This document shows, one piece after another, positions 21,356-32,379 of a stretch of 64,000 nucleotides of DNA (positions are counted from its first letter, which is position 1; the number at the start of each line of letters is the position of its first letter). Made by a program: the position numbers and the translations under genes. The stretch is taken from positions 9,796,001 through 9,860,000 of the forward strand of contig OX621255.1 of NCBI GenBank assembly GCA_951640165.1, written 5' to 3'. The DNA comes from Pseudoips prasinana. Its lineage: Eukaryota; Arthropoda; Insecta; Lepidoptera; Nolidae. The notes beneath the pieces are model-generated. The model worked only from the letters and a program-made list of their open reading frames with translations, searched no databases and was not told where the DNA came from.

Positions 21356-24300
21356 TTGAAACATCACACATTGTTGCACAACCCAGAGAAGAAAAATATG
21401 ATTACTTCAAATAGGAAAAAGAACTATGAACAAAATGGAAACAAGATGTCTACATCATCTTCCCAGCAACAAACATCAAACCATATAAATACAAGTAACA
21501 TGGAAATCTTACTTACTACGGTACAGTTGAAAGTAAAAACCGTAGGCGGGAGTTATGTCAAACTACGGGCGCTGCTCGATCAAGGTTCGCAGGTGAATTT
21601 GATTACTGAAAATGCTGCTCAAATTCTACGGCTTTCTCGCAAGAATATCAACGCATGCGTAACTGGAATCGGAACTGTATCTGGAGACTGCAGGGGACAA
21701 CTGAACCTTACCTGTTCATCGATACACTCGGAATACAGTTTTACAACTCAAGCGCTTATCATGAAAAAACTGACGAATAACTTACCCAATACATCGTTTG
21801 ATAAGAGTGAATGGAGGCATTTGGACAATTTGAAACTTGCGGACCCGGACTACAATATCTCTCGGAAAATTGACATCCTATTAGGGGCCGACGTATATTC
21901 AGACATTATTCTGGATGGAGTTCTGAAAGGAAGCAGTCAGTCGCCCGTTGCACAACAAACGAAAATAGGATGGATTTTATGCGGAAAGATGGAAACATTT
22001 AGCTGTAACGTAGCGCTGTTTAACCTGGAAGAATTAACAAAATTTTGGGAAACTGAAGATATACAGATCTCCGAAGACATTCCCAAGGACGACCAGTGTG
22101 AACATTTTTACATGGAAACCGTAAAACGATCGCAAGATGGGAAATACATTGTGAAAATGCCATTTTCTCCCAATTTTGAGGAAAAATTGGGAAAGTCGAG
22201 ATCCGTAGCCGTTTCACAATTTCTACAATTAGAAAAACGACTGGATAGAAACCCAAAACTTTCGGACATGTACAGGAAATTTATTCAAGAATATGCCGAT
22301 CTCGGTCATATGACACTATCGTCTTGTGTTTCAAATAACAATTATAGTTGTTATTTACCACATCACGGCGTCTTGCGGGAGAATTCTACAACTACAAAAT
22401 TGAGAGTCGTATTTAACGCATCACAAAAAACGTCGAGTGGTTACAGTCTAAACAGCCTGATGGAGAAAGGTGCGAATTTACAACAGGACTTACAGGCCTT
22501 AATCCTTAAGTGGCGAACATATAAATATGTTTTCACTGCTGACATCGAGAAGATGTACCGCTGTATTTGGATATCAGAAGACCAACGAGAGCTTCAAAAA
22601 ATTATCTGGCGGGATTCGCGAGATGAACCATTACGCGATTACCAACTATGCACCGTCACATACGGAACGAAATCTGCTCCTTGGCTAGCTATACGCACTT
22701 TGAAGCAGCTAGCCATGGATGACGGGATCAAGCATCCGGAAGCCGCTAAGATACTCCAGACGGAATGTTTTGTTGATGACGTCATAAGCGGAAAAAACAC
22801 TGTCAAAGAAGCTCAACAACTACAACAATCCCTAATACAACTGTTGCGGGGAGGAGGCATGAACTTGCGCAAGTGGACAAGTAATCATCCAGCCTTACTT
22901 GAAACCTTAAACGAAGATCAAATCGCTACCCAGAACACCTTTGACTTCAAATCTGAGGAATCTTCGAAAACATTGGGTCTCGGTTGGAATCCTAGCAACG
23001 ATACCTTTCGCTTTAAATGGCCTGTGGAACGAACAAAGCGTTTAACTAAGAGATCTTTACTCTCAGAGATTTCTAAATTCTATGACCCACTGGGGTGGCT
23101 GTCTCCAGTGACCGTCAAAGCCAAACTACTTTTTCAGAAACTCTGGATAAGTAAACTTAGCTGGGATAACGAAGTGCCCAGCAATATACAAACTGAATGG
23201 ACAAAGCTGAAAACAGAACTGCCCTACATTAACAACATGAAACTCAAGCGATGGATTGGCGACACACAAAAACGTGTAGAACTTCTCGGCTCCTGTGATG
23301 CGAGCGAGAAAGCATATGCTTGTGTGATATACAGTCGAGTGATACCTAAACACGGCGATCCTTTATTAACTTTGCTTGTAGCAAAAACGAGGGTGGCACC
23401 TCTAACACAGAAAACTACATTGCCCAGACTCGAACTGAGCGGCGCTCAGCTATTGGCAAACCTGATAGAAAAAACGAAGAATGCGTTATCCGGGTTCAGT
23501 ATCTCTGTACAGGCCTGGTCTGATTCTCAAGTCGTTTTGGCGTGGATTAAAGGTGACTCTTCAAGATGGGAGGCGTATGTAGCTAACAGAGTTACAAAAA
23601 TCAAACGTATCGTTCCAGCGTCTCAGTGGCATTACGTGAAGTCTGAAGAGAATCCCGCCGATTGTGATTCAAGAGGACTACTACCAAGCAAACTTATGAG
23701 CTTCAAGTTATGGTGGCAAGGCCCAGAATTCTTATCGAATCAAGAAAAATCCGAATACATATCATGCTCATTTGAAACTGACATTGGTTGCGTAAATCAC
23801 GCCGAAACAAAACAAATCTTACCTAATCATAATATAATAAGTGTGTTATTGAATAAATGCAGTTCAATGACACGAATAACACGTGTCGTTGCATGGATAC
23901 TACGGTTTATTACGAATGCGCGCAATAAGTCGAAATCCGAGACCGCATTCCTAACAACAAGCGAACTAAGTGCAGCGAATAGAAGTATCGTCATACATGT
24001 GCAACGGTCAGAGTTCAATCTGGAGTATAATCAACTCAACAAAGCTGAAACTATGTCCAGAAAGAGCTCTATTTCCAAGCTGAATCCCTATTTGGATGAT
24101 GAAGGAATTATTCGGGTTGGCGGTCGTCTTAAGAACTCCAGCTTACCTGTTGACATGAAGAACCCGATTATCATACCACATAAAGGACGTTACACTCACC
24201 TTTTGGTTGAACAAGCACATTCACGCACGTTGCACGGAGGAGCTTAGCTGACTTTAACTTATATAAGACAACGATATTGGATTGTCGGCGGGAATAGAGC

Positions 24301-24805
24301 TGTCAAAACTATTATACGGAAATGTATCCGCTGCCATCGCTTTAACAGAACAGACAGCCACCAACTGATGGGAGACTTACCACATCAAAGGATAACACCG
24401 TGCCGGCCATTCACGCACACTGGAGTCGACTTCTCTGGACACGTGGATGTCAAGCATAACAAAGGCAGAGGCGTTAAAACATCGAAGGGATACATAGCTA
24501 TATTTATATGCATGGCCACTAAGGCCGTACATATTGAACTGGTGTCCGATCTTAGCACGGAAACCTTCATTGTGGCCTTCCAGAGACTGTGTGCAAGGCG
24601 CGGTACTCCAAAACATATGTACTCGGACTGTGGAACGAATTTCATCGGCGCAGCAAAGGTACTTCGTCAGGAATTCGAACTGTTCAAACAAGTACTAACA
24701 CCAGAAGTCTTCAGCGAGTTAGCTAAATTGGAGGTCGAGTGGCATTTCAATGCTCCAGCTTGGCCCAGCGCAGGCAGCCTATGGGAAGCACAGACTGTTG
24801 TCTGA
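21356..24805 (+). pseudogene. BEL/Pao pol: protease, RT, RNase H, integrase
   Basis: A 963-codon open stretch, then TAG at 24245-24247, then the same frame resumes. The protease motif is LLDQGSQVNLIT. The reverse transcriptase shows VVFNASQKTSSGYSLN, FTADIEKMYRCIW and the active site CFVDDVISG. RNase H begins LLGSCDASEKAYACVIYS. The integrase has an HHCC finger (QAHSRTLHGG ... CIRCH), HTGVDFSGHV, YSDCGTNFIGA and the final WPSAGSLWEA. The coding tail is gone after that last catalytic glutamate. Confidence 0.87.
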
Positions 24806-25132
24806 CTGTTGTCATCTGTGGGCGGGAGCACCAGCTTACCAGCTTGGGCCTCTTGACTCAGTCCAAAGACGCGCTGTGAGGATTATCGACGATCCTAAGC
24901 TATATAGACACATTGAACCCTTAAGTCTAAGGAGAGACTTTGCCTCTCTCTGTGTGTTCTACCGTCTATATAATGGGATGTGTTCAGAGGAATTGTTTGA
25001 TTTGATGCCTACGGCCACCTTCTACCATCGCACCTCTCGCCACAGACAGGGTATTCATCCTCACATCCTCGAACCTTTTCGATCACGTACGGTTCGCTTT
25101 CAACGAAACTTCCTCCCACGTACGTTGGGGTT
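24797..25132 (+). repeat. LINE 3' ORF fragment, left half
   Basis: It reads CCHLWAGAPAYQL, LDSVQRRAVRIIDDP, SLCVFYRLYNGMCSEELFDL and ends RFQRNFLPRT, the C-terminus of a jockey/CR1-type LINE ORF2 common in Lepidoptera. It abuts the truncated Pao integrase. It is interrupted at 25121-25132 by another LINE, and its continuation is at 30781. Confidence 0.8.
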
Positions 25133-25439
25133 TTTTTTTTTAATGGCAATCTGCCGTTAGTTTCAGCAATTTTGCCAGTGTCATGTAATGGCTACACATG
25201 GGATAATGCTGGATTATGTTTTATATTTATAATAGATACTAAATTGTGGTACGATTTTGATACCTATTTACATACACTAAACACAGAAATACATATATAT
25301 ACATACATGTCCTATAATTTTATTTTGTTAGTTGATATAAATTTAATAAACGCACTAATCATTTGGGGATCAGGAAAAAATGAAAGGAGGTGTCGAACAT
25401 TCACTGGTTGCTGAATTTTTAATTTTGAAATTATTTGTT

Positions 25440-28400
25440 TTAATGGTAACGAGTTTGGCAACCTAAGAAAATGTGATCAAGAGTGCCGTCATCCAAGCCA
25501 CACTCGCATAGGGAATTGTCACGCACCCTGATCTTGTGCAAGAACACTGGAGTGCAACAAAATCCAAGCCTCATTCTACATATTACAGAAGTGACGGTTT
25601 TGCAAACTTTTTTAAATTTATAAAACCAAGGCTTAATTGGAATGTTGGGTTGAATAGATGCGTATTTGCACCCCTTAGTTTTACTGGTCACAATCCAGGA
25701 GGACTGCCAGGAGTTAAAAAGATCGGTCTTCGCACTATGCAGCATATCATAAATTTGGACAGAATAATGCTTCATATCTGCAGAACTAGAATTTATGGAC
25801 GCTTTAGCAGCCTCATCCGCATATTCGTTTCCGCTAATACCCACATGAGCCGGAATCCATACAAGTAGCACTTCAACCTCTTTAAGAGAGCACAAATACA
25901 AGATTCTTCTTATTTCAAAGATAACTGGGCTGCGGAGGTTATCTTTAAAAGGATTTTTAACAATTGCGTCTAGGGCGCTTTTAGAGTCCGAAAAAATTAT
26001 TGCCTTGGATATAATGGTATGACTGAAAATAAACTGACAAGCTTCGAGAATACCTATACACTCTCCAGTAAAAACTGAAGCTTCAGTAGGGCACTGGAAT
26101 TGAAGAGTAATACGAGAATTGGAGTAGAATACAGAGATACCAGTTTTACTGTTTGGAGTCAATTTAGAGGCATCCGTGTAAAACCTGTGATAATCTTGCC
26201 ACTTATCATGAATTAAAGAGGATAGAATGGCATCAGCTTGAACAGTGTCCTTATTCAAACCTATATATGGGATATAATTTGGGCAAAAATGCAAAATTTC
26301 ATAAGGTGACCTATAAAGGGGGAATTTAGTACCTTGGATTAAAGGAGCACTTTCCTCAACCCTACGCATTTTCCTAAACGAATGCAACATCAAAGGATTT
26401 GGATCTCCAATAATCTGCTTGTCGGCACAAATTATCCAAATGGGATAGTTTGTTAATAATTTTATGGTTTTGAAGGAAAGATGCCCTGTAAACGAACCTA
26501 TCCGCGAGATATTGTCGGCGAAATAGAAGGGGAGGTTCACCGCCTTCTACCCTCATGGCATTGATCGGAGTTGATCTCATACAACCTAATATAATACGTA
26601 AAGACTTTGATTGGATAGATTCAAACTTAGCCAAGTCAACTTTACTACATGGCTCAAGCAGGAAAGAGCCATAATCAAGTAAACTTCTTATCGTCGCATT
26701 ATATATAAGTTTCAAGGTGAATGGATGGGCTCCCCACCAAACACCAGCGAGTGCACGCAGCATATTTATATTTTTTTCGCATTTACCTGTAATATAATTA
26801 ACGTGAGGAGAACCTGATAGTTTTGAATCCAAGATGACACCAAGAAATTTCACCTTGTCTTCCACTTTTATGGGCGACCCTTCAATCTCAAGGTGTACAT
26901 CCGGAATGGCCCTTTTACGGGAGAAGACTACTACCGAGCTTTTAGAAGCTGACAGCTGGAGACCATGAGAACAGAGCCAATGATTTAGAGAATTTAATGA
27001 TACTTGCATGGATTCCGTAGCTGCACTAATAGATGAACTAGAAACATATAAACACAAATCATCTGCGTACTGCAAAACCTGACAATCAATATTGAGCGAC
27101 TTGTGCAGATCAGACGTATAAATATTGTAAAGCAGGGGACTAAGAACCGAGCCCTGCGGGAGACCCCGCCAAACCAATCTTGGATCAAACTTGTACCCTG
27201 GGACATGTATATTAATGGAGCGATCAGACAGAAGGTTACATATACAATTGAGCATCCTTACCGGAATACTCAGCTGGCGTAGTTTAACTCTGAGTACGAA
27301 AAGAAGAACACTGTCATATGCTGCTGAAATGTCCAGAAATACTCCAATAACCGATTCATTAATACTAAAAGCAATGCGGGTATCCGCCATAAAGATGCCA
27401 ATGCTATCCATGGTGCTAAACCCCTTTCTAAAGCCAAATTGGATTTCGGCTATCAAACCCCTGCTTTCTAGATACCATTCTAATCTATTTTTAATTAAAT
27501 GTTCAAATATCTTGCAAATTACTGGGGACAGAGCAATAGGCCGATAGTGAGGGCAATTAGGTGATTTACCCGGCTTCAATATTGGAATGACAATTTGTGA
27601 CTGCCATTGGGTAGGTATGAAACTTTGCATGAAACATGTATTTATCACACTTAAAAGAAAGTTACGACAATGGGAGCCAGTCTTCTTAAAAAAAGAGTAA
27701 GGAAACCCATCAACCCCAGGAGCTGTATCCCGGAGATTTTTCAGAACTGCATCTAATTCCTTTGGTGAGAAAAGATCATCCAGTGGATCATTGGAAATTA
27801 TAACTCCGGGAATGGATGAGCATTCCTCCTCAAGAGGCACAAAAGATGGGGCTAATTTATTTAGAAATAAAACTGCCATGTCTCCAGAAATAGAAGAATA
27901 TATTTTGTGGGAGCAACCACGCCTAAAATTTTTAAATTTTTCCCATACTAATGAAGAGGAAGATGAAGGAGATAGTGAAAAACAAAATCTTTTCCAACTC
28001 TCATACTTCTTTCTTTTAAAAAGACGTTTTGATTTAGCTACTATCCTATTGTAATTAACTAAATTTTCATTGGACATGTTACTAATGTAATTAAGTTCAG
28101 CTTCATTTCTGGATTTAACAATTGAGGTACATTCTCCATCCCACCAGGGAGGAGAAGACACTTTCCCTGAAGCTGAATTTTTCATCTGCTCTCATCTGCC
28201 GCTGCAATGCTCTCATCTGCCGCTAAAGAAATAGCTTCAGAGAAAAGAGACAGACACAAGGCTAAGTTATCTTTGGTAATTTGGGGGAAGGAAAGAATTT
28301 GGTTATCTAGAATTTGTTCATACAAGGCCCAATTAGCATCCTTAAGTCTATATTTTAATAATGGTGTATTATCTCTTAGCGGGAAATGTCTACCAATGAA

Positions 28401-29032
28401 AGTGGAACAAATGGGGTAGTGGTCGCTACCATATGTTAAACTTAACCGTTTCCACTCTATCTGAGCTGCTAAACTAGGTGAACATAGGTTAGGTCCACAC
28501 AGCTTTTGCTCTGACCTAATCGAGGGAGTCTGGTATGGGAACCGTAATTTAGAACACATAGTCCAACTTCATCCATAAGTTCCACTAAATCTACCCCTGC
28601 ACTATCATTCTGAATTGAACCCCATAGTGTATTGTGGCAATTAAAATCTCCTAAGAGAATAATAGGAGATATGGACATACAAACATTTTTTAAAAATTGA
28701 AAACATTGTGGATTGGGGGAGGAGATATACACAGAAATAAAACCAATGCCTAGGACTCTCACCCCAACGGCATTAATCCCATTACCATGACTGGGAAGGG
28801 AAATAGGAAAAGAGGGAAGGCAGTTGTTAACTAGAATAGCAGCACCACCATAACCATCAGGACGGTCATCGCGATACGTGCTATATCCAGAAACATTAAA
28901 CTGAAGACGTGGAGAAAGCCACGTCTCCGAGATGGCAAAAACAATAGGCTGGAAATTATTAATTAAGGTAATTATTTCATTTATTTTTGGATGGACACTT
29001 CTGGCGTTCCACTTTAGAAGCTGCAGATCCAT
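25440..29032 (-). pseudogene. I-type LINE ORF2 (endonuclease, RT, RNase H), four frame segments
   Basis: The segments are 28469-29032, 28182-28559, 26374-28185 and 25440-26540. The first starts MDLQLLKWNARSVHPKINEI and contains the apurinic endonuclease residues ISETWLSP, ILLGDFNCHNTLWG and, in the second, YGSDHYPI. The RT has PILKPGKSPNCPHYRPIAL, FLDISAAYDSV, RGLPQGSVLSPLLYNI and LQYADDLCLYV. RNase H shows FYTDASKL, GECIGILEA, FSDSKSALDA and HVGISGNEYADEAAK. The breaks are a one-base shift near 28483, a short duplication around 28185-28225 and a shift near 26400. Confidence 0.87.
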
Positions 29033-29181
29033 TTTGTCTTAACTGAAGTCTATTAATTAAGTAATTGGCAACGTGGTCAGGAACTTGGTGTTTAGAAGTG
29101 AAGGATTCTAATAAATTTACTATAGAATCTAATTCCTTTGAGAAATTTTCATCTATAGGATCTTTGCTGAGGGCACAACCA

Positions 29182-30566
29182 TTATATGCAGGTGAAAAGG
29201 AGTATGAATTTAGTCTCTCGATGAGCTCTTACATCATAACCTGCAGTAAGAGGAACATGATTTTTTTGTCTCTTAGGAATTGATTTGTGATATGAGGTGG
29301 AAGCTGAAGGACGCAAGTTGGATGAAATAATATTAGAAGGAACAGAGATTGAAGAATTGGATGGAGTAGGACGGGGAGAAGATGCAGAAACATCAGCATA
29401 TGATCTATAAGCAGAAGAAATTTTTTTAGCTGCTTCATCATAAGAAATACTACACTCTGCCATGGCTATCTTTATTCTTTTCTGCCTATCAAAATCTGGA
29501 CAGCTTTTACTGTTAGCACAGTGTGCTCCGGAGCAGTAAAAGCATTTGGCTTCATCAACCGTACAGCTTTCACCAAAGTGCTCCCCACCACAGCGAAAAC
29601 ACTTTGCCTTTGACCTGCATTGATTTTTTGTATGCCCATATTTACAACATGCATAACACTGAATTGTAGGGAACAGATATAGTTCTACAGGTAAAGAATT
29701 GTAGCAACAGAAAACTCGTTTTGGTAAAGTCTGGCCATCAAAAGTGAGAACCACCATGGGTGTTGGCCTCCACTCGGAGACTCCATCCACCACAAACTTG
29801 CGATTCATCCTTCTAACCTTCAAAATTTGACCACATCCAATTTCTGGTTTTAAATTTTGAATTACCTCAAGATCAGTCCAATCTACTGGAACATCTCTTA
29901 CTACTCCCATTCTTGAAATATTATATGTAGGAATGGAAGTAATATACCCCTTATTAATAATTTCTGAGCTAGCAAGGAAGGCATTGGCATCAGGGGATCA
30001 TCTTCAGGGGACTTAAATTCTACTGAGATTCGATTTCTACCTACCCTTTTGATACCATCAGCAAGAATATTCTTAATGTTTAGTTTCATTAACAGTTGGC
30101 CGAATTTAATGGGATGTATTGAAGTGCTTGCTGCAGGGTTATCTGATTTAAAGGCAACATGAACCAAAAACGGTCTGATATCTCTGTTAGAGTATCTAGA
30201 ACGGCTGAATGAAGATGAGTTTGACTGTAAATTGTTGGTTTGGGGAGAAAGTTGAGAAATTGGTTGTGACAATGGAGTATTATTAGTCTGAGATGGATAG
30301 ATTTCATCAGACTGGGGGATCTGACGTTCAATGGATTGAGATAGGCGATCCGTATGCGGCTTTTTAGGGGGAGGAGGACCGTCTCCGCTAGTTCCACGCT
30401 TGTGGATCGAGCGTTCAACAGCCTCAAAATTAGCCAAGGGGGCAATTAAACCTGAAGCGTAGGAAAAAAATTCTGCTTTATTACTGTCGCCAGAGTCCTC
30501 GTTGAGGACTTCTCGCGACTCACCAGGATCCGGCGGACGGCCATGGAGAGTTTCATCAACTTCCAT
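29182..30566 (-). pseudogene. I-type LINE ORF1, nucleic-acid-binding protein, frameshifted
   Basis: It starts MEVDETLHGRPPDPGES at 30566. After a frameshift near 29960 it continues with GVVRDVPVDWTDLEVIQNL. Three zinc knuckles follow: CYACCKYGHTKNQC, CFRCGGEHFGESC and CFYCSGAHCANSKSC. ORF1 proteins of this kind coat the element RNA and act as chaperones. The serine-rich tail runs to 29182. Confidence 0.82.
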
Positions 30567-30780
30567 GGTCGCCCGGCATCAATCTTATACGAAACAAAAT
30601 ATAACTCACCCAAATGGAATATGAGGACAAACACAGATATACTAAAAATACACAAATCACAGACACATACAGGCTTTCAAAGGCAACACCAAAATCAATT
30701 ATAACAACGAAAATATTAAATTAAAAACGCTCCACATGTGTTCACCAAAAACACTTACCAGCGAATCCTACGTTGAGGTT

Positions 30781-30985
30781 GTGGAATGAACTCCCTGTTA
30801 CGGTTTTCCCAAGAGACTACAGCACGTTGCCCTTCAAAAAAGGAGTTATAAGGTTTCTAAAGAGTCGGCAACGCGCTAATGATGCCCCTGGTGTTGCAAG
30901 CGTTCATAGGCTACGGTGACCACTTACCATCAGGTGGGCTGTATGCTTGTTTACCAACTACATTGTGTAAAAAAAAAGAAAAAAA
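30781..30985 (+). repeat. LINE 3' ORF fragment, right half with poly(A)
   Basis: It continues the 24797-25132 fragment: LWNELPVTVFPRDY, then FKKGVIRFLKSRQRANDAPG, and ends in an A-rich tail at about 30968-30985. The reading frame joins cleanly across the nested I-type LINE once the target duplication is removed. Confidence 0.8.
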
Positions 30986-31015
30986 ATCTTTAATATTGTT
31001 TATTTACATTTAACT

Positions 31016-32265
31016 AAAGTATGTAGGTACCATTTTGTTCGATAACTTTTCGACATCTTGTAGGTAGGGACATGATCCCATTGTTATAAATATTTTTGAC
31101 TTCTGATCAAAATACCGGGACAAGTGGTTTTGGCAGTCCTCTAGTGATGTTAACCTGATACTGCCTAAAGAATTGTGAAGAGACCAATTAAACAGGTGGA
31201 AATCTTAAGGTGCAAGGTCAGGACTATACGGCGGATGCATTAACACCTCCCAGCCAAAATCTCTTAATTTTTGCTGAGTGGCTAAAGATGTGTGAGGTCT
31301 AGCGTTATCATGATGAAAAACCACACCCCTTCTGCTGATCAAAACCGGCCGCTTTCTCTCAACTTCTTGCTTTAATCTCATCAGTTGTTGCAGTAGAATG
31401 CAGAATCGATGGTCCTGCCTGTTGGTAACAGCTTATAATGAATAATGCCCTTCCAATCCCACCACACACACAGCATCACCTTATTGCGAGTTAAACCAGG
31501 TTTCGCCACAATCTGTGGGGCTCTACGGCTAAGTCGCCGAACATCGATTTCTTAAATGGCGTTCTAATAAATACAGTATAAAAATGACTTAATCAATCGT
31601 TAAATCGGCTTCCATGAGCACATGTGACGTCATAAATGGTCCGAAATCGGTTGTCAACCTTGAAGCCGATTCAACGATTGATTCAGTCATTTTTAACCTT
31701 CATATATTTGAACGCCATTTAAGAAATCGATGTTCGGCGACTTAGCCGGTAGAGCACCTGACCGGCCTTTGAACACGACCTTTTTCACACGTTCTTGTCG
31801 AACGTGATCCAGTTGTCATCACCAGTTATCAGCTTCTTCAAAAATGGATCAGTTAATTACGAGTAAAGAATCACAAATGAGTACACGGTTCATTAGGTTC
31901 ATTCAGTGAGCTCGTGAGGTACCCAAATATCGAGCTTTTTGGTGTAGCCAGTTTTTTTGTTCAAATGCGCCTAAACTGTTTTGTGGTCAATTCCCAGTTC
32001 TTCAGCTGCGTCGTAAATACTGATATGCCGATTTGCACCACTTTTTCAAAAATGGCATCCATTTTGTTCGTAATAGTGCGACCAGAGCGACGTGCATCGT
32101 TGACATCAAAATTTCCGGATTGAAAACGCTTAAACCAAATTTGTGCTACTCTCACAGACGCACCAGGTTCACAAACATCGCAATTTTTTTTGGAGCTTGC
32201 GTTGCATTTTTACCTTTTTTGTAGTAGTTTAAAATGTATCGAATTTCTTCATTAGATTCACTCAT
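31016..32265 (-). pseudogene. Mariner transposase, decayed
   Basis: Recognisable pieces are MSESNEEIRYILNYYYK-like text at the start, QIWFKRFQSGNFDVNDA (31960-32155), ITGDDNWITFDKN, then HHDNARPHTS and YSPDLAP. Several frameshifts and a stop right after the last motif break it. The D and D of the DD34D triad are seen; the third falls next to the stop. The intact family moves by cut-and-paste into TA. Confidence 0.75.
31522..31753. repeat. Foldback MITE, unoccupied copy
   Basis: About 100-bp imperfect arms start TCTACGGCTAAGTCGCCG and end CGGCGACTTAGCCGGTAGA. The centre holds ACATGTGACGTCATAAATGG. A second copy at 53733-54250 carries a 277-bp insertion exactly in this centre. The flanking target duplication is only about GC. 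Confidence 0.8.
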
Positions 32266-32379
32266 CTTGACAGTACGAAAAATAAATGAAAATCACACAT
32301 TTACCTAATTTGAATTTTGGAACCCTTACGTAGAGATTCTAATTGTTCTAATTGTCATCGTGGCATCATAGTGACTGCC

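Larger units (their letters stand above)
19316..24796 (+). mobile_element. BEL/Pao LTR retrotransposon, 3'-truncated
   Basis: The order is gag (from 19876), zinc knuckles, aspartic protease, reverse transcriptase, RNase H and integrase, typical of BEL/Pao. It carries one frameshift and three in-frame stops. It stops just after the integrase catalytic glutamate, where LINE sequence begins. No 3' part or 3' LTR was found elsewhere in the window. Confidence 0.88.
25133..30768 (-). mobile_element. I-type LINE, near full length, nested in another LINE
   Basis: This is a minus-strand element with a poly(A) tail (T-run 25131-25141) and its 5' end at about 30768. The flanks TACGTTGGGGTT (25121-25132) and TACGTTGAGGTT (30769-30780) form a 12-bp target duplication with one mismatch. 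It has ORF1 with CCHC knuckles, and ORF2 with endonuclease, reverse transcriptase and RNase H, which points to the I or a neighbouring clade. Several frameshifts make it inactive. Confidence 0.85.
30988..32370 (-). mobile_element. Mariner element (cecropia-like), carrying a MITE
   Basis: The minus-strand transposase sequence begins at ATG 32263-32265 and runs to about 31016. The exact ends of the element were not resolved. A foldback MITE interrupts it at 31522-31753. Confidence 0.75.
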
